Shown: positions 33,102 to 56,609 of the stretch, piece by piece
How the letters are laid out: every line of letters starts with the position of its first letter
Numbering within the stretch: position 1 is the first letter of the stretch
Source: Urophycis tenuis
Taxonomy: Eukaryota > Chordata > Actinopteri > Gadiformes > Phycidae
Direction: 5' to 3'
NCBI GenBank assembly: GCA_036785325.1
Contig: JAXIVH010000124.1
Location: 256,001 to 320,000 of the forward strand
Length of the DNA stretch: 64,000 nucleotides
The notes under the pieces: generated by a model
The model's input: only the letters and a program-made list of their open reading frames with translations
Told to the model about the DNA's origin: nothing
Databases searched by the model: none
Translations under genes and position numbers: made by a program

Positions 33102-34646
33102 ATGTCCATGTTGAAGGCTTGGCTGAAGCCTACCGCTATTTCACGGTAAATGGTGTAATGAGTATTATGAATAGTTTATAGCTAGTGTTGAGTGGTTGAC
33201 TGGAGCCAGTGTGGTAGCCTGCATGATGATGACTTTGTGTCATCCTGTGTAACTGCCTACACGTTCACTCCTAACGTAATGTGTATACGTGTGCAGCTAA
33301 CGATTTATTGATATCTCAAACAGGATGGATGTTACTGTTGCAAGTAATTATTAATATGGTTCTCGGTAGGCTATAGTTTAAGTTAAGATTTTTTTTTTCC
33401 TGTCTCGATTCAGTAAGAATGGATGTTGACATTTGGGAATATAAACACTCAACCCAGTAGGTTAAGTAGGCCTACTAGTCATTAGAATTAGGCCCTATGA
33501 GTTATTGCTTCCATCACAATCGATGCATTTGTAGTACATACATCCCACTGTATAAACCTACCTACTATACCCTAAACCCCACGGTCAGCTTTTAGTGAGT
33601 TATGAGAATGTGGTTGAATATGTGCCCTCTGTGTGACAATAGATCTTATTCACAGAGCTGTCGTTCATAACTTCACTTATGGGTCTGCTATTTTTGTGTA
33701 CCAGGGTCCATGGTCAGTTGCTGTCATCACTAGTGTTGAGTCTACTACTACTCATGCCCTGGTTCATATACTGTATAAAAGCACACCCATAATTAGTGTT
33801 TTAAGTGACACCTAACCTACGAGGACGCCTCTGAAAAAGGTCATTTTGTATTTTTAGACCACTATCTAATCAGCACATCTCTTCCCTGATTTTGGGGAAT
33901 TCAACTTGCCCATCAATGACATGTGAATTCTTGCTATTTTCTGCTCTCAAATCTTACATAAAACCGCTTTAAGGATGTCTTTTTAGTAATGAATCCTTTC
34001 TGGGTTTGTTCATTTTTTTGTCAGTTTTTAGTTAGTCTGGACTTTAGCAAAGACTCTTGGCTGATATGTTTCTCTCCATGTATGTCATTCTTTGGCAGAT
34101 GTTTTCATCACACCGCTGGACAGATTGGCTCACTCTTGGCACGGCCTCACCCTGGCTGTCATCCCGTGCCGTGGTCGAACCTTTCAGTTGCACTGTTTCA
34201 TGTGCACACTCCTCAGCACAACTCCAATAGGACCTCGATTGTGCGCTGTGGAAGGCAAAAATATGACAGACTTTATCCTGTTCTGTTGGTCCGACCCGAT
34301 GGATCCACTATTAATATCAGATACAAAGAGCCAAGGAAAATTGTAATGGTTAGTAGGTGCTTTTCTTGTTTTCTACTTCATTACGTTTTTCACTCTTTTT
34401 CCTATTGCATGAAAGGCAGAAACTGTAGCCATGCATGTTTTGACATAGCTCTGTAGTGTGTACATGTAACTAATATGTATATGTTTGTGTTCAAAGATGC
34501 CGCTGGATCTTTCCACTCTGTCAGATGAGCAACGGAAAGCACGCCAGAAGAAGAAGGATGCAACAAAGACAAAGAGACAGACGACAATTAACTACGAAGA
34601 TGATTTCCGTGTTGATAAATATAGCCAGTTTTGGAAGAAAAAATAA
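33102..34646 (+). CDS. mrpl55: Mitochondrial ribosomal protein L55 (mL55), 3 exons
   Basis: Large-subunit mitoribosome protein. Exons 33102-33145, 34099-34348 and 34497-34646 give 147 codons plus stop (human 128). The N-terminus MSMLKAWLKPTAISRCFHHTAG is basic and hydroxylated, fitting a matrix presequence. The core RQKYDRLYPVLLVRPDGST and INIRYKEPRKI, then MPLDLSTLSDEQRKAR and the C-terminal YSQFWKKK match human MRPL55 in order. I chose the ATG at 33102; another in-frame ATG lies two codons later. An AATAAA overlaps the stop region, and a second at about 34715 is the likelier poly(A) signal. The gene is divergent from ctns. Confidence 0.93.
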
Positions 34647-34719
34647 ATGTCACTATGAATTTCTTCTCGGTTGGACACTGTGTTCTGTATTCTATTATTC
34701 TATCTATGTCAATCAAATA

Positions 34720-36682
34720 AAGTGAGTGAATGGGCAGAGTTATTTGTATTCCTATCCATAAGTTACATCTTCATACAATACAAAAGGTCAACATTTATAC
34801 ATTTTTTATCCTTAACATTTTCAGACTCATCGCAACTTGTCTTGTTTTGTAACTAGTTAATATGTTTCAATAACACTCCTATATCTTCATACATCAAATA
34901 ACTTATTAGCATTATACATTATGTACACTAATCTATAGAAAACAGTCTAAAACTCACTTAAATAGTTAATTGGTTAAATTCATCATTCAACATGAAACAA
35001 CAAAGACATGGCTCGACAGTAATTAATGGCTGGCCCGATATACATGGCTTAAAAGTACATTTTTACATTTTGTATTTCTTTAAATTAAATGTATTTGTTG
35101 AATGGATTTTACAATTTTAAATTGATTAGTGATTGATAGCTAAATATATGAAATTCAAGTTACACAGATGTGTTCAGAAGTTCTTCAAAGGACTTCTCAG
35201 TGAGGTAGACATCATAAATCAACAAATCAACAATAAAGCTGTTCCTTTATTGAGCAACCACTGAAACCGGTAATGTATCCTGTATTGATTGTATGTACTG
35301 TACCACTTATAGGCCTACTAGGGTTTCATTATTGCTGCTTCCTGCTTCCCAATATTGCTTCTCTCAAACTCTCAACACTGTTGTATTAGCCTATTAAAAA
35401 TCTAATTTCCAAAGTCCTCCAAAAGCATAAATTGTGTTTGTTTGGTTAGACGTATCTACTAAGTTCATATTTAATAACCTCTTCATATAGCATATCTTGA
35501 AGTAGACTAACTGACAAAATGTATGAAAACCAAATTAATGATTATCGTGTACAAGCATCAGAAGTTTGTTGTATTGTGTTTATAGACTCACTAAAAGACT
35601 GGAGCATGATTTATGTAGGCTTACATTAAAGTGTATCTGCTGAGTCTACATAATGTTTAACTGTTCACACCAAGAATATTTAGTATCCTCTTGTAATAAC
35701 TAACTGGGAAGATGTACTGTCTAAAGGTGCTTAATGATTTACAGCTCAGAAGGTGATAATGTGTGCAGGCCTACAGACAGGCTCCCGAGCAGCACCAAAC
35801 ACCAGCGTTCTTCAGAGGTGTTCTCAGGGACCCGTTTGGGAATTATTGGGAGTAGTTTATCGAGACGACTGAACTCCACATGTCTGCTGGACATACAGGT
35901 TTGTGTTCTTCCTTTATCGAGTGTAACTCTTCCTCTGGTGTTCATTAATGCGGACAGAGCCGCCTTCAGCTTTTCTTTCCAGATTTGTTGTAGATTGTAT
36001 GACAATAATCACAAATATATTCAACCGATTTAAGTAGACCTCACTAGCCAACATAATTATTAGGAGAGCACTCAAAACTGAAGCGAATAAAGAACAAGTT
36101 CTTATTCAAATTCAGTAGGCCTACATATATTTATAAAGGCATATATATACTCCATAGTCCTATGTGACAATTCCAAGCAGATCCCCAATTATGAAATCAC
36201 ATTCCTCCTATGTTATGTTCTTGCATAATGACCTTTTTTTCATAAAGAAATAGGACTATCGTGGAGGTGAAATGCGTGAAATGCATGTCTTCTTTGTCTT
36301 TACGTGCCCAGTCCAGGGAATTAAAAACCTCAATTGAGCTAAATGAAACGTAAACCTAACCTGTAGGCCAATCAAAACTTTCTTTCACCAAGAGAAACGA
36401 CGTTTCAAACACAACATTGTCATCCCCATGCTGACAAATAATGTCACGATTCATGACGAAACAATAACCACAACAACACCAGTACCTATATCACAACTGT
36501 ACTCCAATACTCCAGGAATGTTACAGGTTGTGATAGAGCGCCTGTTTTGAACCCGTATCACTTCAAACATTATCTGCTCCAACGATCTGGGTTAGTAGGG
36601 TCGTAGGCCTACCGTACTTAGCAGTGAGTTCAGAGTTGTTAAACATTGTCTAATAATTAGCAGCTTTATTTCCCCCCTACAG
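34720..36682. other. mrpl55-slc5a9 intergenic region
   Basis: AT-rich DNA with no supported gene or structural RNA. slc5a9 probably has an upstream non-coding exon here, because a clear CTACAG acceptor lies at 36677-36682, 11 nt before its start codon. Confidence 0.5.
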
Positions 36683-36693
36683 ATGTCGGCTCC

Positions 36694-46545
<9,852 letters not shown>

Positions 46546-48212
46546 TGTGATGAAGCTGATGATTCTAACTTAAAATAACGTAATAATCTAATTTAATAAT
46601 CTACACCTATCATCTATGGAGAATGTATAATGTAATATATGCATAAAACAACACTGTATATGTTTGAAGTCGAGGTATCAAGTATATTTTTATCAAAGCA
46701 GACGTTTTTCTCAAGTGAACTCCCAGCACTCACAAAAACGAGGTATTTTTAACGTGACGTTTTCAACATGACTCTCACTGTTCACAGCAAAAAATAGATA
46801 GACAGACACACTTAAAAGCTAGTTAATCCAGATGTACACTGTTCAATATTTTTGTTGTTGTACATATATAAATTGTATCTGGCCTTGTGGAAAGTTTAAG
46901 CATTTTACATCTCTGTGCACACCCAGCAAAAGTAGGAATTACAATGTCTTAGTTGGCTTTTAAGAATGGAAGACGCGAGCAGCTTTTACAGTGACGTACA
47001 ATAATTGTATTGATTTGGCCACAATCACCAGAAAATTAACAAAACAGCATTTACAAAACAGAACATTACCAAAACAGAACGGACACAAAACAATAACAGC
47101 ACGACGTTTTGAAGCGGAACAAATATGAACAATTAACAAACAATAAACAATACAATTATCCACTCACATTGCTGCCTGATTGGAAAGAAGAATGGTTGAT
47201 TTATTTGTCAGGTTTGTGCCTTTAGTAAGCTAGCCTACTTCGAATAACGATCATAATTTACGAAAGTGTAAAATTGAGATTTGCAACCCCATTATTGATA
47301 ATGCCAATTAAAGCATCTGCCTATTCACAAATATGTTCAACTACAAAACTTTATTACACATTCAACAATGTTGGTATACAACAACAAACCTCATGCAATT
47401 TATATTATAGATAAATGTGACTCACAATAGAGGACTAATTGTGCCTTGGTGATTTGATTATATTAGATCATTCCTGTTCATAAACATTTAGTGGTCAACA
47501 CATGGCCAGTAGTAGCCATGTGTTGTGATGCATGCACAAGAATAGCCTATATTTTTCTAAAATGTGAATGACTATTTAAGTCATACAAAAATTGACTCAA
47601 AGACGCAAATGCATATTGAAAGGTTTTGCAGAATCACTGAGGTTGCACATAGAACTGTGCATATTGGTCCTCTGACAAGATAAGTTGCAACCAGTTGGTA
47701 AATCAGGGATGGATGGTGGAGGTAAAGATTTAGGCCGACCCGAATGAGGACGCATCAGAATAAAACGTTGTGGAAAAAAAGCCACAAACCTGGGGACGGA
47801 TTTAAATTGTGAGGGTGACCGACTCCTGAAGACTATAGCCAGTGGCAGGATAAAAAAAAACCCTCAGACCCCTCCTACAAAGTTCGCTAATCGTCGCTAC
47901 CAGAGTGACGCGCCTCTATCCCATTAAGGCCCGCCCTACCTGCCTCTTTAAAGCACGTGGTTGGCTGCTCGGCACCATAGATTGTTTACCATTGACTAGG
48001 TTAGCTGCCATTCAACGTCTCGGTTTATCGGATCAATTCAGCACACACAGATTACATTTAGATTCGCTGAAGTTGAACAAGATTTTGTTATTTTATTTGC
48101 CGGCAGTAAACTATTCTTGTTAACCATCAAAGTGTATAACAACCTAAGCGACGACTTATTTATCATTGCACTTCGTTGCTTTGACGAAACGGAGGAAAAG
48201 GAAGAATTGAAC
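46546..48212. other. slc5a9 3' UTR, intergenic region and pde6d promoter side
   Basis: AT-rich DNA without a recognisable gene. Near 47950 a more GC-rich patch with an E-box CACGTG lies about 260 nt before the pde6d start codon and may belong to its promoter. Confidence 0.45.
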
Positions 48213-50995
48213 ATGTCTTCGGACGAAGACAGGGCCAAGGAGATTTTGAAGGGCTTCAAACTGTATCCTTGTGGTCCTGAGTTTGGACGCTGTGTGTGTT
48301 GATCGGCTGTTATATACGGGTTGTTGTCGATATCTCCGATATAATGACGTAAGGTTAATGTCGTGGTCTTCTGTGTCCAGCCTGTAACCTGCTGCCAGAC
48401 TGGTGTTGCAGGATGACCCGTGCTACTGGTGTAATGTAGTGACTTTCTGACCTAATGTATGATGACCTGGTGTCTGAATGCTAACTATAACAACTATTTG
48501 CTCCTCGGTGGTTTGGCAACACGCTGAGGCTGGTGTGTGCTGTGGTTTGACGTGCTAACCATTACAACTAGCTAGTAGCATCTCGTCGTTATCAGCGTAT
48601 TGACTGTATCTCTACAACTTCATCCTCCTTCAACACGTGAACGTCCATTAAAACAGGTCCTGTGTGTTATCGTTATTTATCAACCCAGAGCTACGGATGG
48701 GCTAGATACAGCATCGTTTTATTGAAGCGATTCATTTTTTAGATGATGTTATCGGTAGCACAACTTGCATAGAAATGACTAGAAGTGATGACTGGAAGTG
48801 TAATATTTGGGTAGCCTCGATAGTTGCTGGCTGAAACCTATGGCCAATGCATTGACCAAATGAAATGACTTATAATGCATTGTTGGTGCATGGCTTACAA
48901 TTTAGCACCTAATCAATTGAAATACATCTTCACGTTCATTACAAATGCACAGGGCAGGCACTTATCTTTGTATCTGTCTATAGATGTATCTTCATATGGA
49001 TATGTGTGGAATGTATTCTGGTGAGTTGATGATGATTTTGATACAAGTTTAATAGGTAGGCTATCTACAATGTCCTGTTGCAGCCCCCTTTTATTGCACA
49101 GATAATTGTAAGGGGCTATGTCACTGAAATAGTTCTGGATACTCCCAGGATTTAAAAAAAAAAAAAATCATGCAATTCAAAGTTTTGTAGTGAATCTTGC
49201 CACAAAAATGGATACATTCATGATTTCTAGAGCGATATGTTCTGCTGATGACAACACATGACAAAGTAAGACAGTTTGATCGTCTTTTAATTTCCTCCAG
49301 TCCTGGTTTTTAATATGTAGGAAGACGACCAGTTTCACACTTTGTTCTCAATATTGGATCTGCATGTCTTTTTGTATTTATTACCAATTTACTGCAGGAG
49401 AGTATTGCACGACAAGTAGTATATTAGTTGCTCTATTTTTCCTGATGATGTGCTTTTATCGTTTTTTAAATGTTTATATTTAGACCTGCCTCATTCCATT
49501 GGCAACTGCTTTTATTTACACATCCTTGCCCTTTTTTCGGTCATAAATCAATGGTTCTTTCCAATAAGCATTGAAAAGAGAGATTAGGATTACAACTCGT
49601 ATTCACCAGCACTTTGTTTAGTAAGGCAGTGTGCTTCTTCAGCAGGCCACAGTATAAAAGTATCTGTCTGTGTATGCTGGTGTTCAGTGGTAGGTCAATA
49701 CCACCTGGAGGTGTGTGTGGTGTCAACTGGAGTCAAAGGGGCCAGCTGTAGGAAGCCCATCAGCCAGTGCTTACCAGCCCAAAACCACGTTATATCTTAC
49801 CCTGTTGCACTGATGCTGAGTGGCCTTGTCACTCATGTTGATAATGATGTCTGCGCTGTTCCAGTCCTCCTTGCTTAGCCGGGCCACCTGTTTTGGGCTG
49901 ACCTCCTTTTCTTTGGAGTGGAGTAAAGTAGTAGTACAGAATGAGACACGGCCAGCATGCGTTGCGGGTGTGGATGGCCGACGACAGAGCCTTGTATACG
50001 TCAATAGCAGGGGACACCAAATGTTAATCTTTTCTTGACTGCTCTGCTCTCCTCGGCAGGTCGCAGCCACAAATCATGGCTCTTTTTTTTTCAGTTGCTG
50101 TGTGCTTTATTCTCTTGCATGTAGGAGTTCCATGGCTTTGCCTGATTGCTGTGTTGTAATTGTTGTGCTTATGATTACAACAGCACATGACAACCTTTGT
50201 CTCAGTGTTGATTAGGGACTTTGGGGAAAAAGGAGCCAGCAGCTTATCTCATTTGTGTATAAGCTAGAGTTAGTTAAAGGTGTTAGTTGTCTTTATAGGG
50301 CAATTTGATTGTTACTCAAATTTCTTTCTGAACTCCCATATGAATTTCTCCCACTTTTTATACAGATACTGATTGCCATTAACTTGAAGATGAAGTGAAG
50401 GAAAATGGAATGTATCAGAAGTGTGTGGTTACATTTTGGAGAAAAGTAGTGATGCACCAGCTCTAAGAAAGAGAAACATAAATTTGCTCTTTGTGGTGAG
50501 GCATGTTAACAGATTATCTGTCTCTGCAGTTCCAGTAGATTCTTTGTCTGTTACTCTGGTTCTGAGTCTCCTAATTTTGCCAAAAATGCTGAAGGGAGCT
50601 TTGATTTGCTTTCACTGTTGATCAGGGATTGTGGGAAAATGTGCACACAGCTGAGCTTTATCTCATAATCTAAATATAAGGTAACATTTCGGCTATATAT
50701 GGCAATTTACTGTAGCTTACATTTTGTGTTTATTTCAGTATAGGAAATAAATGCAATGTGGTCAATAGCTAATTAATGAAAAAGTTGCATGTGCTTTTAT
50801 ATTGATAAGACTGCAGTATAATGCAGTCCTGTGACCATGAACAATATATAGGGCTGTACCCAACATACATATGAATCATGGGAAAGATACATTCAATATC
50901 ACAATAGAAATATGATTCACAAGGAGACTTATTTTAATGTTGGATCCAATGAGAGGTCTAGGCATATGTGTCAACTCCAGTCATGTTTTGCACGC

Positions 50996-51029
<34 letters not shown>

Positions 51030-54000
51030 TACTTTAATGATCCCTGAGGGAAATTGCTACAATATTGAATTTCCCTCATACAAAAGCATGCCCATTAACA
51101 CAACAAAATCATAAAATGACAAATACTGTTGATTGTAATGAAAGTAAAAGTTATGAAGACACTGGAGACTCACACTCCCCGATATAGCGCTCATACACGG
51201 CGGGGGCCACTTTACTGGGCAGTGTTTCCCAGGCCGTATATAGATCAGTGTTTCCCTGACCCACGGCACGCCTATTTTGAAATTCAAATTGTCAAGCTGT
51301 TTAGCGTCAATTCATTTTTGTTGGGCCCCTAGACAATATCTGACAAGTGAGGTGTCCTATAAGGGCCATCACAGATGGTCTAGAGAGAGGCTGCACGCAC
51401 GCCTGTTTGCAGGTGTTATTGACACTAAGTACTGTCTGAGTGTGACAGGTCTTCTTGTTGCCAAACCACACAAAGGGAGAAGGGTTTTCCGCGCCTCCTG
51501 CCCCATGTTAGCGGATGTTCCACACATGGCTCATTTAATTACACCTCTTCTCTCGTGTCAGGACTTAACCGAGTCATTTAGCACCAGCGTTCTGCCCGGT
51601 TTGTCGACGATGGGTCAAATCATCTGTTAGTTGTGGGAGAACAACCAGGGCTCTGCTCTTAAAACATTAGGCGGTACATCACATTGATTTCTTCTCTGAT
51701 CAGTGGTAACATTTGATAAACGTTAACACAAATGTCAGGTTGTTTATGATTGATTGTTGCTGTGGCTGATACAGAGGACAGAAGGGTGGAGAACGAATAC
51801 TTTTCCTCCAGTGCACTGGATGTTCTGCCTTCTCCTTGACGTTCTGTGTCCTCGGAGCTCAGCTCAGATTATGCACCTGTCCCTTCAATATGTGGAGCTT
51901 TAATGGTTGCTTAGCTATGACGGGTTAAATAAGTGGTTAAAGTGGCCATGTGGCCTACACAAAGGGGGAGGGCTCCCAGACACTGTACTCAATATTCTAC
52001 TTGTGCAGTTAAAAATAAGTATTCATTATGAATTATTTATAGTCTATCTCAGGATGCCTATTGTTATTGTAATTTATTTGGCTATTTTGGGCTATATGGG
52101 CTATATTCAAAATGCATGAAATATTCACACATTCATTTGCAATTTGTACCAGCCCCTTGTTATAGTACTTCTTCACCATGATGATGCATGCAGCCTGCAG
52201 AAGTCTATAATTGTATTATTGTGATAAATAAGAGGCTTCATGGGGCTTTTGGCGCTGCCAAAAGGCTTTCTCCTGAAGTGCTCCTGAATTTGTTCTGCCA
52301 CATTTTTGATGACGGAGCGGTTAGCCTGGAGGGTTGACCAATATGAACTCCGTTAGTCAGGACAGTAATCTGCCAGGAGTTTGTGGCCTCCAGTGAACAT
52401 TCTGCCTGGACTGAGGACTTGCATTGTTCTGCAAGAAGGTTTCTGTGTTTTTGTTACTTTTATACAGACATGAATTTGAAGCCTTGTCTGTACCTTGTCT
52501 AATACCAGGGTATAATAAAACCTCATTGCTGATTGTTATTATTTTTATTTTCTTTGTTAATTTCACATTCAATTTCATTTTACACTTTTGACAGTTTGTT
52601 CATCACGGCATAATGTAGGCCGGGGCCTTTCTGGTGGTTTCTAGAAGAAATTAAAACCTGTCTCCCCTTGTGGAATATCTTTTACAGTCGGCATCATTTT
52701 TGTTGCTCTGATCAGATGTCTGTCAGAGTTATCAGCAGTAACTACAGGGGGCGGGACTTAGTGATGTGTGTCGTTGTCTTCTGAAATTGCTCAATTTAAT
52801 TGAAATTGAATTGCTCCCAGGGATGCATCTCTCAGAATGGAGATCACGCGTGCAATGAAAAAGAAATGAGACGCAAGACCAAGAGACACTGAATGGCAAC
52901 TAAAATGGAAACGGCAGCCAGGAGCCGTCGGCTGCTGCGTCCCTGTTATTATCTCCATCTTGTACGTTTCTCTTTGTATTCCTCAACCCCCGGCCAGTAA
53001 CTGGATGAATCTCCGGGACGCAGAGACGGGCAAGGTGCTTTGGCAGGGAACAGACGACCTTTCTCTACCGGGAGTGGAGCATGAAGGTACCCCGGTGCAC
53101 ACAAAGGTTACAGGGGGTAAAAAAAAACTGGGGTAAAAACAGAGTAGCATTGTAGCCGGGAGTCAAGCGACCTGCGAGACCTTCCTCAAGTCTCAAAAAC
53201 GCTTTCTTCACCATTTGAGAACTTCAGCACCCGACATTGGAGAGACTGGGCGAAATGTTCCCTGAACATCTGGTGTGTCGTCTCCTCTTCTCGGGGGCTG
53301 AGACCACGGCTAATTGCTGTTTACACGCGACTCCCGACTCCCCTGACCATTCTTCCGCTCGCGCGCTGCTCCTTAGCTACCTCAAGAATGGGTATCTCTC
53401 TGGAGATGGCGTTGCACTGTTTGGACAAAAACCTGTGCTGTTGGCTGCCGTCGGGCCTGGCGGCGCTGCTGAACACCGGAGCAGCACCCCCCCCTCCCCC
53501 CTGAATGGAAGACAGCTGCGCCGCCGTCCGCGCCCCTCGGCCCGGGGAGCGGCTCTCTGCTCCCCCCCCCCCCCCCCCCCCCCCGGGGCCAACACAATCA
53601 CTTTCATGTGCATGATGTAATAACGAATAACATGGCACTCAAATTATTACATTATCAGGGCCGGGCTCCCTGGCCGCTGGCTGGGTCTGTGGGTGGTTGC
53701 TAGGATGTTTTTTTTTTTTGGGGGGGGGGGGGGTTGCCATGGCGCTGCTTGGGTTGTTCTTGGTGGTCGCTCTGGGCCGAGTTATTTCACTCTACCGTGA
53801 AACGGTTACGTTTTTACCAACTTGTGTTATAATAGTTAGAATTGTGATTCTAAAGTTATTACATTATAGGTTTTTCTTGCATTGTGCATCGTCATTACAT
53901 TATTGGTTCTTACAATGTTGAATTGTGTTAGATACAATATGGAGTCGATCCATCATGTTGTTATATCTTTACAAATAGAGGTCATATTTCCCCTGCGTCT

Positions 54001-55760
54001 TCCCCCATCATGTCCCTTCATGTGCTGCAGACCAGGGCTCTCAGGCTGGCTGGGGGGTGCGGGGACGTAGTAGACCAAATGCTTCTTCATTGGGGCCGGT
54101 CAAAAAACATAGCCATTTTGATACGCTTGAATATTCGTCACACTTGTGCCCGGCTTGTCTTAACTTTCCCAGTGAGTAATGATGGCAGATAATATGTATT
54201 GGGTTTCCACTGACTTTCCACGCCTTCCTGCTGTTTGACAGGGACGTCTTGCAAGCGGATGTTTTATTTATGTAGCAATTTGGGGAAGTCAATTGAATCA
54301 GTAGAATATTCATTTTTTTCGTTTAAAAAAATATAGGCCTACTCTGATGATGTTGTGTGTGCTTGTTACTTCTTTTTTTCTTAGCTTTTCACACTGAAAT
54401 GTACTTTTTGTCTTTGTATTTGATCATATTTCCCCCCTGGGCCAGATTGACCCCACCTGCCCGCCACCTGTTTGAAAGGGCTTCACCCAAGCCAGAGCTC
54501 CTGGTGACTGTCTGCAGGTGTAACCATGTTTCCTTTTCCTCCTTCCCCAGCGCGGGTTCCGAAGAAGATCCTCAAGTGTAAAGCCGTGTCCCGGGAGCTC
54601 AACTTCTCCTCCTCTGAGAAATTGGAGAAGTTTAGGTTGGAGCAAAAAGTCTTTTTTAAAGGACAGTGTCTAGAAGGTAAAGCTCAACAGGCGTCACGTG
54701 GGACCTGTACACAACACGTAAACAACATGTACACAACATGTAAACAGCGTGTAAACAACATGTAAACAGCATGTAAACAACATGTAAACGACATGTAAAC
54801 AACACGTAAACGACATGTAAACAACATGTAAACAGCTTGTAAACCCCCTGGCCTTGGTGTCTGTACTGGTGTGGATTGAACAGGGACAGCAGATGAGCTG
54901 TTTTGCTCCGACATTCTACTTTTGTAGAATGTTTTTATATACAAACAGGGACAAATCTTAAATCAAATGTTTTACATTTGGACAATTTTAGAAGGTTCAA
55001 ACTCTTAATATACCAGTATGGATGCAGCATGCACGTACACATTTTAAATGTTTTTGGTTGTTGTTGTTGGTTTATATGACATTTTTTACTTACACATTGC
55101 ACATTATGGCACCCAATACAGATCACATAAATATTGTTGACCTGACCCTGGTAGAAAATATTTATTCTTTCAACCATTTATGCAAAATCACAAGTCACAG
55201 TTGGCCTTTACAATAATCCCACCGTGTTGGAATCATAAACAATCCTGATGACACCAACAGCAGTCAGTCTAATGCTTCAGAATCGCTGTTCCCTTTGGCC
55301 TCCCTGATTATGTATTCCTGTCTTCCTCCCATCAGAATGGTTCTTTGAGTTTGGCTTTGTCATTCCTAACTCGACCAACACGTGGCAGTCTCTGATCGAA
55401 GCCGCCCCAGAGTCCCAGATGATGCCAGCTCATGTACTCACGTGAGTCTTGAATTTTCCATCAAGATATTGTTCAAGCTGCCATCATATTGGCTGCTGTG
55501 ATACTCAAAGCCTATTATGTAACTGTAAAACGAATTGGTTTTGTACGTCTTTTGGCTTGATTCATATATCAAAGTGTTTATAATGAAGTCCCTTGTTCTT
55601 TTTTGACTTTCTTATTGTTACTGTATACCTACATTTCTATAGTGGCATTTCATATGGTTCTGTATGCCTCTGTTGCAGTGGGAACGTGATTATTGAGACC
55701 AAGTTCTATGATGATGAGCTCCATGTCAGCACGTCCAGGGTACGGCTGTTCTACGTCTGA
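48213..55760 (+). CDS. pde6d: PDE6D, prenyl-binding delta subunit, 5 exons
   Basis: Cytosolic lipid-binding chaperone that solubilises farnesylated and geranylgeranylated proteins (Ras-family GTPases, PDE6 subunits, INPP5E) and releases them under ARL2/ARL3 control. Exons 48213-48262, 52998-53086, 54551-54676, 55336-55441 and 55679-55760 give exactly 150 codons plus stop, as in human. The immunoglobulin-like beta-sandwich is complete: NWMNLRDAETGKVLWQ, EHEARVPKKILKCK, VSRELNFSSSEK, EEWFFEFGFVIPNSTNTWQ, GNVIIETKF and the C-terminal STSRVRLFYV. Only the extreme N-terminus (MSSDEDRAKEILKGFKL) varies. Intron 1 is 4.7 kb. AATAAA at 55884 and 56599 are candidate poly(A) signals. Confidence 0.97.
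48263..52997 (+). other. pde6d intron 1
   Basis: A 4.7-kb intron with no other gene recognised. It contains an (AGAC)n run at about 50999-51030 followed by TACTTTAATGATCCCTGAGG, a retroposon 3'-tail motif also present inverted near 18412-18440, and two CAGTGTTTCCC strings near 51220 and 51247 that resemble hAT ends without a confirmed element. Confidence 0.6.
53567..53584. repeat. Long poly-C and poly-G runs in pde6d intron 2
   Basis: A poly-C run of about 18 bases here, and a T run followed by a poly-G run at about 53708-53733. Long homopolymers like these are prone to sequencing and assembly error, so lengths are uncertain. Confidence 0.8.
54704..54846. repeat. 11-bp x 13 tandem array after pde6d exon 3
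   Basis: Thirteen units of exactly 11 bp (consensus CATGTAAACAA), starting 28 nt after the exon 3 end at 54676. About eight units contain GTAAACA, the reverse complement of TGTTTAC, the forkhead-factor core. The ACATGT within the unit is self-complementary. Confidence 0.92.
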
Positions 55761-55883
55761 AGGAACGTTCCCCACTCCCCTCCCAGGGCTATCAGTTACC
55801 ATGTTAAGCTACAGTTAACAGAAGTAAATACATGTATTGTTGACCATTGGCCGCCATTTTGGTGACCAGCACACTTATTGCAA

Positions 55884-55889
55884 AATAAA
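55884..55889 (+). promoter_or_regulatory. Candidate pde6d poly(A) signal
   Basis: AATAAA 124 nt after the pde6d stop. A second AATAAA at 56599-56604 could give a longer 3' UTR. Use is inferred. Confidence 0.6.
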
Positions 55890-56609
55890 TGTTGTTCCCA
55901 GAGCTGGTCTTCAAACCATTATCATATAAAACCAGCACATCCCTTGCTCCTTTGTCCTCAAATCCATTGACACAGCAAGCGAGGAGGAGGAACTAAAGGA
56001 TGAATGAGAATGTGATCTTTTCTTTCTGACCAGACTTGTAAATATGCTGACTTTTAGAACTTTTCCAGAATCTGTGCGAGTCCTTAGTTTGTACAGGAGA
56101 TCCAGACTTAACGTTTTTTTCACTGCTGCACTGATCTTGTTATCCCCGTCGTCATCTTTGTGTGTACAATTGGTTTTGCATTCCAGAAGGGTGGCTGTCG
56201 ATTCCCTGTAGTGCTGCGTTACGTTAAACGATAGAACGTTAGGTTGAAGCACAGTCCACGTTACCTGACCAGACTTTGACACGTCTCATTATTTAAAAAA
56301 AAAAAAAACCCTGTTTTTGCAACGTCGTGCTTCATTTTTGTTTTTCAGAGTTGACAAATCATGGAGTTGTTTTGTAATTTAGTGAGTGAGTTTATCTATG
56401 TAGGAAACATCTGGTCACTGTTACATATGAAAGAGCTGGTTGAAAGCCCTCCCTGTGTGTCTCTGCTGCTGTTTTAACCAGGCTACTGTCCACCGCACAG
56501 CTTCTGGTCACATTCATTTGGTTTGGTTTTGTTTTTTTTGCTGACTAAGACCTGTATTATAGGATTTTGTGTTTCAGATGTTATAACGGAGATTGAGGAA
56601 TAAATTTGT

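Noticed and set aside
49687..50070. Overlapping ORFs in pde6d intron 1
   Set aside because: No recognisable domain on either strand; they look like chance frames.
51215..51260. Two CAGTGTTTCCC strings resembling hAT ends
   Set aside because: They are in direct orientation about 26 bp apart with no inverted partner or duplication that I can confirm.
53237..53638. 127-codon and overlapping Gly/Pro-rich ORFs in pde6d intron 2
   Set aside because: They depend on poly-C/poly-G runs, match no known protein, and lie between two well-defined pde6d exons.
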